Origin: an uncultured Planctomycetia bacterium
Lineage (GTDB): Bacteria > Planctomycetota > Phycisphaerae > Phycisphaerales > SM1A02
Length of the DNA: 64,000 nt
NCBI GenBank assembly: GCA_937871505.1
Contig: CALMPF010000007.1
Coordinates: 62,001 to 126,000, forward strand
Direction of reading: 5' to 3'
The notes beneath the pieces were generated by a model. It did not search any database and was not told the origin of the DNA. It saw nothing but the letters and a program-made list of their open reading frames with translations. Each line of letters opens with the position of its first letter. Position 1 is the first letter of the stretch. The translations under genes and the position numbers were made by a program. Of this stretch, positions 1 through 9,589 are shown in pieces.

Positions 1-1803
1 CGAATCGAGGAGACGTGGGCTGCGAGCGCGCCGCTCTCCGACGAGGGTGTCGCGGTCGTCGGCGTCGCGCCAAGCACGGGCGCCGGCATGGGATGGCTCT
101 CCGTCGGCACCCCCGGCGACCGGCTGCTGCTCCGTTCGGGCGCCCTCGACGGCTGCGCTGCCCTGATCGCGCTGCTCCCGGATCGCGATCTCGGCATCGC
201 GCTGCTCGCGAGTCGCGAGGACGCTCCGTTGGCGCAGCTCGGCCTCGAGGTCGTGCTTGAAGCGCTCGATGGCCGCGCTGTTGCGATGGGGACGATCGCC
301 GCGCCGGAGGCGCTCGAGGGAACCTATCGCGGCGATGTCTTCCGCAACGAGGTGCAGGTCTTCGCGCTGCGCGGCACCCTCTTCATTCAGGCGACGGGCC
401 AGCCCGCGCTCGAGCTGCGGGCTCCGGATCCCCAGGGTCGCCGCCGCGTCGTCGGCAGCGACACGGCGTGGGTTGAGTTCGCCTTCGCGCCGGGCGACGG
501 GGCGCGGGGCGCCGACGACGGCACCGCGGCGCCCGCGACGCCATCGGCCAGTTGGCTCCGCTTCAGCGAGATCGGGCTCACCTTCGAGTTCGCCCGCATC
601 GGCGGGCGCTTCGAACCCGAGATCGCGCCCGACGAGGCAGCGCCGCTGCTTGGGCGCTATCACGATCCGCGGATCGGTCAGGATGTCGAGGTCGCGATCT
701 CGCCCGAGGGGCGGCTCCAGCTCCGAATCCCGGGACAGACCGCGTTCGATCTTCGCCGGCGCGAAGCAGGTTCAGGGTTCGCGCCAGGAGACGCATCCGG
801 GGGCGCATCCGGGGACGCATCCGGGGACGCATCCGGGGAAGGACACGGCAGCAGACGCGGCGGCGGCCGCGGAGAGGAACGATGGACCGCCGCGATGATG
901 CCCGGCGCCGAGATCCGCTTCGAGGGCGCGGGACCGGCGCGGGCGACAGCGATCCTGATCGACCAGCGCGGAGAGCGGACGACGCTCCCGCGGATCGGCG
1001 AAGTCGCGCCGCAGGAGGGCGATCCGCGGGCCGAAGGGCGCGCACTGCTCCGCCGCGTCGCGCCGGCGCTCCCCCGCTCCGACGGAGGGGGGCGGAGCAT
1101 CGAGGGGCGCGCGGTGCTGCCGACGCAGGGGATCGCCGGGGCTGGCCCCGCGGGTCGACCGCCGGGGGGTGGCGCGACTCCGCGGGTGACGATTGCGGCC
1201 GAGGACGGCGCCGGCACCACGGTCCAGCGGATCGAACTCGACGCGTTCGGCTACGACCACCTGACGCTGCGGAGGGCAGGCGCGACGCGCGCGAGGCCGT
1301 GGACAGGCGCGGAATCGCTCGAGGGCCGCTGTGCCGAGGCGGCGGCCCTGACGCTCGTCGTGCCGCACGGACTCGTGGACCTCGTCGATGCGGGAGAACT
1401 CGCCGGGAACGACGGGGGCGCCGGGAACGAAGGTGGCACGGGGCGCGTGGGGGGCACCGTCGAACTGCTCCGAGCCCGCGCGATCGACGCTGCCGGGCCG
1501 AGCGTGTACCGACTGCTCGTGCGCACGGCGCATGGCGCGGAGGCCATCATCGAGCTGGGCGCCCCGGAGCCTCGCGGCGGCCCCGAGGGCGCCGGAGGCG
1601 CGGAGGAACGAGACCCAGAGGGCCCGCTCGTCATCCGGCGGCTGACGACCTCGGGCGACTTCCTCGTGCCCTGGTCGGAGCCGCTGGACTTCCGCTTCCT
1701 CGATCACGTCGCGCTCGGCGACGCATGGGCGCCGCGGCGCACGATCGTCGAGGCCCCGGCGTTCGGCCGGATGGAGATCGAGTTTGCGCTGCCGCGAGAA
1801 TGA
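1..1803 (+). CDS. Serine hydrolase (beta-lactamase/esterase-like), C-terminal part, 5' end outside window
   Basis: The reading frame is open from base 1 and stops at 1803, so the gene begins upstream. The first ~60 visible residues (G-A-G-M-G-W, then S-G-A-L-D-G-C-A-A-L-I-A, then L-L-P-D-R-D-L-G-I-A-L-L-A-S) match the end of the penicillin-binding/class C beta-lactamase fold, where an H/S-G-G stretch precedes a 'lpe.dlgvvvl.N' strand. About 500 residues follow as repeated beta-rich modules of the kind found after such hydrolase domains (DUF3471-like), with Gly/Asp/Ser-rich linkers. The catalytic S-x-x-K and Y-x-N motifs would lie outside the window, so activity cannot be judged. A 12-bp repeat near 790-837 encodes a G-D-A-S linker. 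The family call is by resemblance only. Confidence 0.6.
   Translation, partial: RIEETWAASAPLSDEGVAVVGVAPSTGAGMGWLSVGTPGDRLLLRSGALDGCAALIALLPDRDLGIALLASREDAPLAQLGLEVVLEALDGRAVAMGTIAAPEALEGTYRGDVFRNEVQVFALRGTLFIQATGQPALELRAPDPQGRRRVVGSDTAWVEFAFAPGDGARGADDGTAAPATPSASWLRFSEIGLTFEFARIGGRFEPEIAPDEAAPLLGRYHDPRIGQDVEVAISPEGRLQLRIPGQTAFDLRRREAGSGFAPGDASGGASGDASGDASGEGHGSRRGGGRGEERWTAAMMPGAEIRFEGAGPARATAILIDQRGERTTLPRIGEVAPQEGDPRAEGRALLRRVAPALPRSDGGGRSIEGRAVLPTQGIAGAGPAGRPPGGGATPRVTIAAEDGAGTTVQRIELDAFGYDHLTLRRAGATRARPWTGAESLEGRCAEAAALTLVVPHGLVDLVDAGELAGNDGGAGNEGGTGRVGGTVELLRARAIDAAGPSVYRLLVRTAHGAEAIIELGAPEPRGGPEGAGGAEERDPEGPLVIRRLTTSGDFLVPWSEPLDFRFLDHVALGDAWAPRRTIVEAPAFGRMEIEFALPRE
790..837 (+). repeat. 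12-bp tandem repeat, 4 copies, inside the serine hydrolase gene
   Basis: Four head-to-tail units of GACGCATCCGGG (second copy with GG in place of GA) at 790, 802, 814 and 826. They are in frame and encode a Gly-Asp/Gly-Ala-Ser linker between two beta-rich modules. Confidence 0.8.
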
Positions 1804-1920
1804 GCTTCCGCGAGAGTGAGCTTCCGCGAGCGTGGGCGACGGCGCGGCGCTCAGGGTTCGCCGGGAGCCGGGCTTCGCGACGCGGACTTCTCGACGACGC
1901 GATCGTCGTTGGCGGCGCCG

Positions 1921-3117
1921 TTACAGAAGGTCCTCGAGCAGCTCGTGCCGGATGGAGCGCAGGCGCTTGATGATCGACGTGTGCATCTGGCTCACGCGCG
2001 ATTCGCTCAGCTCGAGCACCTCGCCGATCTCGCGCATGGTGAGGCCGTCGTAGTAGTACAGCGCGAGCACCAGCCGCTCAGCTCGGCTGAAGCCGCGGCC
2101 GATGCGGCGGAGAAGGTCGCGCCGCGCCGCCAGGGTCATCGGTGCGTCGGCGCGCTCGTCGGCGATCAGGTCCAGCTCGCGCAGCCCCCGCCCGCCCTGG
2201 GTGCCGGCGCAGGGCCGGTCGAGCGACACCAGCGAGGGAGGGACGGCATCGCGCTCGAACTCCGCCGCGACGTTCACCGGGCAGCCGAGCAGCGCCGCCG
2301 TCTCGCCCGTCGTCGGGGCCCGGCCATGCTCGGCGCCGAAGCGCTGCCGCGCCCGTTCGACCCGTGCCGAGCGGACGCGCACCAGCCGCGGGACCCAGTC
2401 GAGCCGCCGAAGGCTGTCGACGATGCCGCCCCGAAGCCGCAGTCCGCAGAAGGTCTCGAACTTGTTGCCGAGCGCAGGATCGAATCGCTCGATCGCGTCC
2501 ATCAAGGCGATGGTCGCGGCCTGTCGCAGGTCATCCGCGTCGACCTCGGCGGGGAGGCGCGTCCGCTCGCGCTCGGCGATCATCCTGGCGACATCCATGT
2601 AGCGGATGACCAGCCGGTTCCGGGCGTCGAGGCTGCGCGTCCGGATGTACTCGGCCCAGAGCGCCGCGTCCGTCGCGGCGGTTGCGGCCTTCTTGCCGGC
2701 GAGCGCTCCGGTCGTCGAACCTGCGTTCGGCGCGGCCTGAAGCGCCTTCGGGCGCGCGGCAGCCCCATAGCCGCGTGGCGGCGCGGAACGAACGCCGCTG
2801 GGCGGCGCGGAAACCGAGCCGCGGGCAGAGGCCGCAGCAGAACCTCCGGCTTCGCGGAGAGCGTTCTTGCTGGATCGACCACCCTCCGGGCGCGGCGCTC
2901 GCGCCGAAGCGCTGCGACCGACCCCGGCGCCCGCCGGTGCCGCGCTCGCGTCTCTCGACCGCGTCCGCCGCGCATCGCCTTGGCGCGGCGTGGCCTCTCC
3001 CGAGGGTCTCGGGTTCCGTGAGGTCTGCGAAGAAGAAAGGCATCCACCCCGATTGCTCTCCGGCTGGAAGGCCGTCCGAGAGCGCCCCTTCAGAGGGGAC
3101 AACGTCGAGAGAGGCAT
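1921..3117 (-). CDS. fliA: RNA polymerase sigma factor, FliA/WhiG (sigma-28) family
   Basis: A 398-residue alternative sigma factor. The N-terminal ~150 residues are low-complexity Arg/Ser/Ala-rich. The conserved part starts near A-L-W-A-E-Y and has region 2 (R-N-R-L-V-I-R-Y and D-D-L-R-Q-A-A-T-I-A-L, then R-F-D-P), the R-L-R-G-G-I-V-D-S-L-R sequence typical of sigma-28, a region 3 helix, and a C-terminal region 4 helix-turn-helix (L-T-M-R-E-I-G-E-V-L, then S-E-S-R-V-S-Q-M-H). In this family the protein directs RNA polymerase to flagellar or developmental promoters. The ATG at 3117 is preferred over a GTG at 3159 because AAGGAG lies six bases before it. No flagellar gene or FlgM anti-sigma gene is in view. 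The extension makes it much longer than the usual ~240-260 residues. The target regulon is unknown. Confidence 0.85.
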   Translation of the reverse strand: MPLSTLSPLKGRSRTAFQPESNRGGCLSSSQTSRNPRPSGEATPRQGDARRTRSRDASAAPAGAGVGRSASARAPRPEGGRSSKNALREAGGSAAASARGSVSAPPSGVRSAPPRGYGAAARPKALQAAPNAGSTTGALAGKKAATAATDAALWAEYIRTRSLDARNRLVIRYMDVARMIAERERTRLPAEVDADDLRQAATIALMDAIERFDPALGNKFETFCGLRLRGGIVDSLRRLDWVPRLVRVRSARVERARQRFGAEHGRAPTTGETAALLGCPVNVAAEFERDAVPPSLVSLDRPCAGTQGGRGLRELDLIADERADAPMTLAARRDLLRRIGRGFSRAERLVLALYYYDGLTMREIGEVLELSESRVSQMHTSIIKRLRSIRHELLEDLL

Positions 3118-3123
3118 CAGTCG

Positions 3124-3129
3124 CTCCTT
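3124..3129 (-). promoter_or_regulatory. Shine-Dalgarno site AAGGAG for the sigma-28 gene
   Basis: Reading the minus strand, AAGGAG is followed by six bases and then ATG at 3117. It decides the start against the upstream in-frame GTG at 3159. Confidence 0.6.
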
Positions 3130-3222
3130 GACTGCACCTGGCTCCGTTTCCGGAGTCACGACTTGGTCTCAGGCGTCCGTCGCGTCCCGCAGGGGGAGCG
3201 CTCTTGATGCCCGCGACCGATC

Positions 3223-3246
3223 ATTCCGACCATCCATGGTCGGAAT
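3223..3246. promoter_or_regulatory. 24-bp inverted repeat upstream of the sigma-28 gene
   Basis: ATTCCGACCAT and ATGGTCGGAAT form perfect 11-bp arms around a 2-bp centre. The element sits in the 323-bp gap between the lipid kinase stop (3441) and the sigma factor start (3117), both on the minus strand. It could be an operator for the sigma gene. A terminator is less likely, because the two-base centre gives a poor hairpin loop and no T-run follows. The rest of the 3118-3440 gap shows nothing else I can assign. Confidence 0.5.
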
Positions 3247-3440
3247 CAGGCAGGAGTCTACCACGGTGTCGACGGAACACAAGTCCGGTTTTCGGACGGG
3301 TAGGGTCCGCACCGGGGACGAACGCCGCTCCGGTGGCGACCGAGTCGCCCCGGCCGTCGAGCGCGCGATGCGCGGCCCCCTCGTCCGGCATTCGGCGCGC
3401 GTTCGCGCCGTGATCGCGGCGCGGACGCGGTCACCCTCGG

Positions 3441-4412
3441 TCACGCTCCCCGGAGTACGTCGAGGCGGCTGGGCTCGATGACGATCTCGAGCGAGCGGGT
3501 CGGCTCGCCCACGGCCCGCGCCCAGGGCGGGTCGCCGTCGAGCTGATAGAGGAAGGGCTCGTCGGCGCTGATCGAAACGGCGGCCGCTCGCACCGACCTC
3601 GCCCGGCCATCGTCGAACTGGTGGCCGAACTCGCAGCGGAGCATCCAGCCGAAGAGATCCGCGAGCCCGCTGCTGGGGAACCAGACCACGTCGAGCAGTC
3701 CGTCGTCCATGGTGGCGTCCATCGCGGGGTTCATCCGCATGGCGTACTGGCGCGAGTTGGCGACGACGACGAAGCCGCGGCCGCCGTCGTCGAGCCGAGC
3801 GCCGTCGGCGACGACGGCGAGGCGCGGCGGAACGTGCGCGCGGAGGCGCCGCAGCATCGGCGCGACGTAGGAGAGGTGCGAGATCGCCCCCGCGCGGTGC
3901 GCTGCGAGGTCGTGGACCACTTCCGCGTCATAGCCGACCGAGGCCATCAGCAGGAACGGCTCGCCCGCCGCTCGCCCAAGGTCGATCCGCGCCAGACGCC
4001 CGCGCGCGAGCGCCGCGAGCAGCGTCGCGGCGCCGCGCCCCATCCCGAACTCCCGCGCGAAGAGGTTCTCGGTACCGAGCGGGCTCTGCCAGATGGGAAC
4101 CCCCGCGCGGGCTGCCGGTTCGGCCACCATCCGCACGGCGCCGTCGCCGCCGACGACGACCGCGAGATCGCTGTCGCGGAGGGCGTCGTCGAGCCAGGCA
4201 CGGTCGAGGCCGCGGCGCGTCTCATGGGGAATGCACGCATGCCCCGCAGCGGCGAGCGCCTCGGCGAGGGTCTCTGCTGCCCGGCTCCCGTGGCCACCGC
4301 CCGCGATCGGATTGACCACCAGCGCGATGCGCAGCCCCCGCGTCCTCGGTTCGCGCACTCCGGCCTCGGCGATCTCGATCAGGCTCATCGTCGGCGGGAC
4401 GGTACTCGGCAT
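3441..4412 (-). CDS. Diacylglycerol kinase-family lipid kinase
   Basis: A 323-residue protein of the DAGK catalytic superfamily (DgkB/YegS/BmrU type), which phosphorylates diacylglycerol or related lipids with ATP at the inner face of the membrane. Visible features are the N-terminal strand R-I-A-L-V-V-N-P-I-A-G-G-G, the nucleotide-binding G-G-D-G at about residues 88-91 (V-V-V-G-G-D-G-A-V-R-M-V-A), a P-L-G-T-E-N-L-F-A-R-E-F-G motif, and a beta-sandwich C-terminal part with G-F-V-V-V-A-N-S and M-D-D-G-L-L-D-V-V. Length is normal for the family. The frame is open further upstream (to 4889), but that part overlaps the divergent gene and is low complexity, so an ATG at 4412 or 4388 is more likely. 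The exact lipid substrate cannot be read from the sequence. Confidence 0.8.
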   Translation of the reverse strand: MPSTVPPTMSLIEIAEAGVREPRTRGLRIALVVNPIAGGGHGSRAAETLAEALAAAGHACIPHETRRGLDRAWLDDALRDSDLAVVVGGDGAVRMVAEPAARAGVPIWQSPLGTENLFAREFGMGRGAATLLAALARGRLARIDLGRAAGEPFLLMASVGYDAEVVHDLAAHRAGAISHLSYVAPMLRRLRAHVPPRLAVVADGARLDDGGRGFVVVANSRQYAMRMNPAMDATMDDGLLDVVWFPSSGLADLFGWMLRCEFGHQFDDGRARSVRAAAVSISADEPFLYQLDGDPPWARAVGEPTRSLEIVIEPSRLDVLRGA

Positions 4413-4668
4413 CGGGCTTCGAGGGAACCGGTCCAGGCGAGAGGCGCTCTCGGGTTCGATCGCGAGATCGCTCGATCGGTCCCGCCGCGTCCAGCCGATC
4501 CCGCCGTGCGGCGATCCGGCGCCCATCGGCGTCGAAGGAGAGTTCGGGTACGATCGCCCGCCCGTGGTCAGACCAGTTCGATGCTCTGAAGCAGCGCTCG
4601 GCGGAGATCGCTCCCGCGCGGGGTCCGGCGCGCCGCTGCGGGCTGGCGGGCGATCCGCGGCGCACGCC

Positions 4669-6021
4669 ATGTTCATCGGTGCGACGATCGCGCTTGGCGG
4701 CGCGTGGCACGCTGCGTCGGGGAGCGCCGGGGTCGGCCTGCCGCCGACGGCTTCCGGCTCCGAGGCGGAGGCGTCGCCGCCCTCGGGCCCGAGTCCGGCA
4801 ACGGGTCGGGAGGGTCTGCTTGCGATCGCCCTTGCGCCGGCGCAGGTGCCGCCCGGAATCGCGCCCGCGCAACCCCGGGCCGACCGCACGCTGACCGATG
4901 ACGACCTCTGGACGCCGGTCGTCCCGGCGGAGCCGGGGTCCCCCGAGGCGCAGCTCTTTCAGGCGCGGCGGGCCCTCGTCGAGAGGGACTACGGCCGCGC
5001 GATCAGTCTGGCGACGGCATGGCTCGAGCGCCACGATCCGCATCCGCTGCGCCCGGAGGCGCTGCTCATCCGCGGCGACGCGCTCTTCCTCCGCGGCGAC
5101 GAGTACAAGGCGCTCTTCGACTACGAGGCGATCGCGACGCTCTACCCCGGGAGCGAGGCCTACATCATCGCCCTTGAGCGCGAACTCGAGATCGCGAACA
5201 AGTATGCCGAGGGGCTGCGGCGAAAGCTCTGGGGCTTCCGCTGGGTCAGCGCCGAGGAGGAGGCGCAGGAGCTCTTCATCCGGATTCAGGAGCGGCTCCC
5301 GGGAAGCATCCTCGCGGAGCAGGCCGGCATGTCCCTCGCCGACTTCTACTTCCGCAAGGGCGAGATGCTCCAGGCCGCGGAGGCGTACCAGCTCTTCATC
5401 GAGAACTACCCGCGCTCGACGGACGTGCGCAAGGCGCGCCTGCGGCTGATCTACGCCCGCCTCGCGTCGTTCAAGGGTCCGCAGTTCGACGCCTCCGGCC
5501 TGCTCGAGGCCCGCGCCCAGCTCGTCCGGCTCGGCGAGATCGAGCCATTGACGGCGCAGCAGATCGGCGCCGAGAGCCTGATTCTCCGCATCGACGAATC
5601 CGCCGCGGCGCAGCTCCTCGAGCAGGCGCGGTGGTACCTGCGCACCCGCGATCCGATCTCCGCCGAGCTCACCCTGCGACGGCTGCTCCGGCGCTATCCG
5701 GCCTCGGTCGCCGCGCTCCGCGCCGTCGACCTCGGCTGCGAGCTCGTCGCGAAGCTCCCGCCATCGATCCGGGAGACCGCGCCGGACTACTGCGGCATAC
5801 GCGACGGGACCGTCCCCATGCCGCGCCGAGGCAGCGCCGCCGCGGCGGCGATCGAGCAGGAGGAGCGCGACGCGGCCGCCTCCGCTCCGGGAATGCCCCC
5901 GGTGCCGGTGGAGCGGCTCGATGAGGCCATCGAGGCCGCAGAGGCGGAATCCGCCGCGCAGCGCGAGCGCGAGGCGGGAGCCGCGGGCCGCTCGCCCGGA
6001 TCGCAGGGGGGCGGACCATGA
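4669..6021 (+). CDS. BamD-like outer-membrane assembly / TPR protein
   Basis: A 450-residue TPR protein. A hydrophobic N-terminus (F-I-G-A-T-I-A-L-G-G-A) suggests export; no lipobox Cys is visible there. Residues ~85-320 consist of paired helices with BamD/YfiO-like phrases: A-L-L-I-R-G-D-A-L-F, then E-A-Y-Q-L-F-I-E-N-Y-P-R-S and K-A-R-L-R-L-I-Y. BamD is the lipoprotein of the BAM complex that inserts beta-barrels in the outer membrane. The C-terminus is Ala/Glu-rich and disordered. The stop codon overlaps the start of the lptE-like gene (ATGA), so the two are probably translated together, which supports an outer-membrane role. The start is uncertain: an in-frame GTG at 4564 would add a basic N-region. 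It could instead be a general TPR periplasmic protein. Confidence 0.6.
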   Translation: MFIGATIALGGAWHAASGSAGVGLPPTASGSEAEASPPSGPSPATGREGLLAIALAPAQVPPGIAPAQPRADRTLTDDDLWTPVVPAEPGSPEAQLFQARRALVERDYGRAISLATAWLERHDPHPLRPEALLIRGDALFLRGDEYKALFDYEAIATLYPGSEAYIIALERELEIANKYAEGLRRKLWGFRWVSAEEEAQELFIRIQERLPGSILAEQAGMSLADFYFRKGEMLQAAEAYQLFIENYPRSTDVRKARLRLIYARLASFKGPQFDASGLLEARAQLVRLGEIEPLTAQQIGAESLILRIDESAAAQLLEQARWYLRTRDPISAELTLRRLLRRYPASVAALRAVDLGCELVAKLPPSIRETAPDYCGIRDGTVPMPRRGSAAAAAIEQEERDAAASAPGMPPVPVERLDEAIEAAEAESAAQREREAGAAGRSPGSQGGGP

Positions 6022-6581
6022 TCCGGAGCGCGCTTCGTGGAACCGCCGGCCGCCGCGCGTGCGCCGTCGGCGCCGTGCTGATCGGCGGGCTCGCGTGCGC
6101 GCTGATTCCGGCAGGGTGCGCAAGCGATCCGACCCAGGGCTACTCGCTGCGATCGACCTTCGGCGACGACATCGAGTCGATCGCGCTGCCGATCTTCGTC
6201 AACAACACGTTCGTGCGGAACGTGCAGTTCGAGCTCGCCGATGCGCTCGTCAAGGAGGTCCAGGGTCGGACACCGTGGCGCGTCGACTCGTCGGCGCGGG
6301 CGAACACGATCCTCCTCGGAACGATCACCGACGTGCAGATCCGCCGGATCGCCAAGTCCCGGAGCACCGGTCTGGCCGAACAGGACACCCTGACGATCAC
6401 GGTGGACTTCGAGTGGCGGGATCAGCGGACCGGGACGCCGATCGTCAAGCGGCAGGGGTTCTCCGCAAGCGGTCTCTTCGTGCCGACGATCACCGGCAAG
6501 GAGTACATCGAGCTCGGCGAGTGGGCGGCCATCCAGCAGCTCGCCACGGACATCGTCGGCGCGATGCGGACGAACTGGTGA
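6018..6581 (+). CDS. lptE: LptE-like LPS-assembly lipoprotein
   Basis: A 187-residue lipoprotein. The signal sequence ends in L-I-P-A-G-C with the lipobox Cys at residue 34. The mature part has the LptE/RlpB pattern: G-Y-S-L-R, a strand I-A-L-P-I-F-V-N-N-T-F, a helix F-E-L-A-D-A-L-V-K-E-V, a strand N-T-I-L-L-G-T-I, and a C-terminal helix I-Q-Q-L-A-T-D-I-V. LptE plugs the LptD barrel that delivers lipopolysaccharide to the outer membrane. The start ATG overlaps the stop of the preceding bamD-like gene by four bases, which indicates translational coupling. Planctomycete members are divergent, so function follows from the family match and the context. Confidence 0.7.
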   Translation: MIRSALRGTAGRRACAVGAVLIGGLACALIPAGCASDPTQGYSLRSTFGDDIESIALPIFVNNTFVRNVQFELADALVKEVQGRTPWRVDSSARANTILLGTITDVQIRRIAKSRSTGLAEQDTLTITVDFEWRDQRTGTPIVKRQGFSASGLFVPTITGKEYIELGEWAAIQQLATDIVGAMRTNW

Positions 6582-6952
6582 GGCCCGCGCCGAGCCGCCG
6601 CAGCGCCGCGAAGGCACCGATCGGGTGCCGGTCCAGTTCCGCCTGAGACCGGATCGAGGCCGGCCCGAAGCCAGCTCGGACGTTCCCGGCCGCAGCGGCT
6701 CCGGTGCCCGCCGCGTGCGCTGACGCTCCCTCTCCGGCGCTTCGAGAGGCCCTCAGGGCCCGCGGCAGGCGTGCGCGGGACGTCAGGGCTCGGTCGCAAC
6801 GGCTGCGACTCGCGCGCACTCGGAGCGCACCGGACGCACTCGAACACCCCATCCGCCGTCTATCCTCGCAAGGCCCGCGCCGGAGCATCCGGCCGGTCCG
6901 GCGACCGAACGCAGCGAGCGGCGGCGTCGACCCTGCGGCGCCGGACTCACTC
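6582..6952. other. 371-bp gap between lptE and ftsH
   Basis: The ftsH reading frame stays open back to about 6704, but that part is Arg/Ala-rich low-complexity sequence. I see no convincing gene, hairpin or promoter consensus here. The ftsH promoter probably lies within it. Confidence 0.4.
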
Positions 6953-9397
6953 ATGCCCAACTGGTCCCGGTTCATTCCGTTCCGCCCGTCCGATCGGCCG
7001 GCATCCGCCGTGCGCTCGCGGGCGCGGTGCCTCTTCGAACGGCTTCGCGCGCTGAGCTTCGCACGGTGGCGTTCCGCCGCTCCGAGCTGCGCTCTCCCCG
7101 TTCCGGTCGACGCGCCCGAGCGGGAAGTCCGCCGCGCGGCGCGTCCGGCGTCGGGCTCGACGGATGCGCTCGCAGCCGGAGCAGCGTTCGCGAGCGCGGG
7201 CCCGGATCGCGGCGACGATCGCAATCGTCCGCGCGATCCGGCAGCCTCCGCCGAAGGACGACGCGGTCAGGGGCGCGGGCCGGAGCGAGGCAGCGAACGC
7301 GGATCAGGCTCCGACGATGGCTCATCGGGAGGTCGCGGCGACGAACGGAGCGGGCGCGGCCCGGGCGACGGAGGCGAGGACCGGTCGCGGCCCCCCGGCG
7401 GCTCAGCGCCCCCGCCGCGGATGCGGCGGCAGTTCATGACATGGGCGGTCCTGCTGCTCCTGATCGCGATGGTCTGGGTCGTCCTCACCGGCTCCGGCAG
7501 TCGCGGGATCAAGGTCAACACGTGGGAGCAGTTCCTCACGTGGGCGACCGAGGGGTACATCGAGCCCGACTCGATCGTGATCGAGGATCGCCGCGTGCTC
7601 GGCCGCGTGAAGCAGGGAACGCCGGGCGTCACGGCCGCGGCGGATGGCCCGGCGCCGATCTACGTCGAGATCATCCCGACCGGAGAGAACTACCGCGACA
7701 AGATCGCCGACCTGCGCGGTGCGCGGGAGGCGAACCCGAAGCTGGAGTGGCGGGAGAACGCCGGGACGAGCCCGTGGCTCACCGTGCTGCTGGGGTGGCT
7801 TCCCGCGATCCTGATCATCCTGATCATCTGGCTGATCCTCGCCCGCTCGATGCGCGGCGCCGCGAGCGGACCCGGCGGGATGCTCGGCAGCTTCGGGAAG
7901 AGCCGCCACCGGATCTCATCGAAGGACAACGTCAGCGTCACCTTCAACGACGTCGCCGGCGTGGATGAAGCCAAGGACGAGGTCCGTGAGATCGTCGAGT
8001 TTCTCCGGAGCCCGAAGAAGTTCCAGCGCCTCGGCGGCCGCATCCCCCGCGGCGTGCTTCTCGTCGGTCCCCCGGGCTGCGGCAAGACCCTGCTCGCGAA
8101 GGCCATCGCAGGCGAGGCGGACGTCCCCTTCTTCTCGATCTCCGGCTCGGACTTCGTGGAGATGTTCGTCGGCGTCGGGGCGAGCCGCGTGCGCGATCTC
8201 TTCCGGCAGGCGAAGGAGAACTCGCCCTGCATCATCTTCCTGGACGAGATCGACGCGGTCGGACGGCGCCGCGGCGGAGGCTTCACCACCGGCGGCCACG
8301 ATGAGCGCGAGCAGACGCTCAACGCGATCCTCGTCGAGATGGACGGCTTCGAGGTGAGCGATCAGATCATCGTGATCGCGGCGACGAACCGCTCGGACGT
8401 GCTCGATCCGGCGCTGACGCGCCCGGGGCGATTCGACCGGCAGGTGACCGTCGCCCTCCCCGACCTCGTGGGAAGGCGGCAGATCCTCGATGTCCACGCC
8501 CGCAAGGTGAAGATGGGGCCGGACGTCGATCTCGAACGCCTCGCGAAGGGCACGCCGATGTTCAGCGGCGCCGACCTCGCGGCGGTGATCAACGAGGCGG
8601 CGATCATCGCCACGCTCGCGGGGAAGGAGGCCATCGAGATGGCCGATCTCGAGGAGGCCCGCGACAAGATCCGCTTCGGCCGAGCCCAGAAGAGCCGCCG
8701 CATCGAGGAGCAGGAGCGGATCGCCACCGCGTATCACGAAGCGGGCCACGCCGTGGTGCAGGCGATGCTCGGCGACGCCGATCCGCTCCACAAGGTGACG
8801 ATCATCCCGCGCGGGCAGGCGCTCGGGGCCACCTTCTCGCTGCCCGAAAAGGACCGCTACGGCTACGGACGGCGCTGGCTGCTCGCGACGATGCGCGTCC
8901 TCTGCGGCGGCCGGATCGCGGAGGAGCGCAAGACCGGCGACATCAGCTCCGGCGCGGCGCAGGACATCCGCATGGCGACCGCCTGCGCCCGGCGCATGGT
9001 GCTCGAGTGGGGCATGTCCGACCGCCTCGGCTTCGTCAACTACGCGGGCGAGGACACGCGCGAGCAGTTCGTTCCCGAGAAGGACTACTCGCAGGAGACC
9101 GCGAAGGTCATCGATGAGGAGATCCGCCAGCTCATCGACGCGGCGTACGACGAAGCCAATCGCCTGATCGCGGCCAACTGGGAGAAGGTGGTCGCCGTCG
9201 CGGAAGCGCTGCTCAAGTTCGAGACGCTCCAGCGCGAGGATGTCGAACGCCTGATGCGCGGCGAACGCCTCGACAAGCCGACGATCGCCGAGCTGCTCGG
9301 GGCCGAGCTCGCGCGTCCGGCGGGACGGCCCCCGCGGCCGACGACGCCCGCCGCCGATGACGAACCGGGACCCGGCGTCCTGCCGAGTCCCGCGTAG
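6953..9397 (+). CDS. ftsH: ATP-dependent zinc metalloprotease FtsH
   Basis: About 814 residues. FtsH is the membrane-anchored AAA+ protease that unfolds and degrades misfolded membrane proteins and short-lived regulators. A ~150-residue charged Gly/Arg/Asp-rich N-terminal extension precedes the first membrane segment ([15 protein letters not shown]). A periplasmic domain and a second membrane segment ([15 protein letters not shown]) follow. The AAA module has Walker A G-P-P-G-C-G-K-T at ~372-379, Walker [10 protein letters not shown] and an R-P-G-R-F-D-R arginine-finger region. The M41 zinc site is H-E-A-G-H at ~595-599. All key residues are present. The ATG at 6953 is a judgement; ATG 7421 directly before the first membrane segment would give a more standard length. 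Confidence 0.95.
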   Translation: MPNWSRFIPFRPSDRPASAVRSRARCLFERLRALSFARWRSAAPSCALPVPVDAPEREVRRAARPASGSTDALAAGAAFASAGPDRGDDRNRPRDPAASAEGRRGQGRGPERGSERGSGSDDGSSGGRGDERSGRGPGDGGEDRSRPPGGSAPPPRMRRQFMTWAVLLLLIAMVWVVLTGSGSRGIKVNTWEQFLTWATEGYIEPDSIVIEDRRVLGRVKQGTPGVTAAADGPAPIYVEIIPTGENYRDKIADLRGAREANPKLEWRENAGTSPWLTVLLGWLPAILIILIIWLILARSMRGAASGPGGMLGSFGKSRHRISSKDNVSVTFNDVAGVDEAKDEVREIVEFLRSPKKFQRLGGRIPRGVLLVGPPGCGKTLLAKAIAGEADVPFFSISGSDFVEMFVGVGASRVRDLFRQAKENSPCIIFLDEIDAVGRRRGGGFTTGGHDEREQTLNAILVEMDGFEVSDQIIVIAATNRSDVLDPALTRPGRFDRQVTVALPDLVGRRQILDVHARKVKMGPDVDLERLAKGTPMFSGADLAAVINEAAIIATLAGKEAIEMADLEEARDKIRFGRAQKSRRIEEQERIATAYHEAGHAVVQAMLGDADPLHKVTIIPRGQALGATFSLPEKDRYGYGRRWLLATMRVLCGGRIAEERKTGDISSGAAQDIRMATACARRMVLEWGMSDRLGFVNYAGEDTREQFVPEKDYSQETAKVIDEEIRQLIDAAYDEANRLIAANWEKVVAVAEALLKFETLQREDVERLMRGERLDKPTIAELLGAELARPAGRPPRPTTPAADDEPGPGVLPSPA

Positions 9398-9452
9398 CCG
9401 GCGCGTCGGGCGGGTGGCTGGATCGCCGCGGACGCGGCCCTTCCACCGTGGC

Positions 9453-9523
9453 CGCGCCGGTCACCTCGCGTCCCGCGCCGGTCGTCTCGCGTCCCGCGCC
9501 GGTCACTTCGCGTCCCGCGCCGG
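9453..9523 (+). repeat. 21-bp tandem repeat, 3 full copies
   Basis: Units starting CGCGCCGGTC and ending TCGCGTCC at 9453, 9474 and 9495, with a partial fourth copy at 9516. They lie in the 190-bp gap between ftsH and the DUF167 gene. Only two or three positions vary between copies. Confidence 0.75.
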
Positions 9524-9589
9524 CGCCGCAGGCGCCCGTTGCCTGATCGGTGTCCGAACCTGCTCCGCGCCGTCCCCCGCTTCACGCCG

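Noticed and set aside
1816..3021. Long plus-strand open frame over the sigma-28 gene
   Set aside because: It is the complement of a clear sigma factor with helix-turn-helix motifs and has no recognisable protein features.
4413..4889. N-terminal extension of the lipid kinase
   Set aside because: Low-complexity Arg/Pro/Ala sequence that overlaps the divergent bamD-like gene. The family's N-terminal strand begins just after the ATG at 4412.
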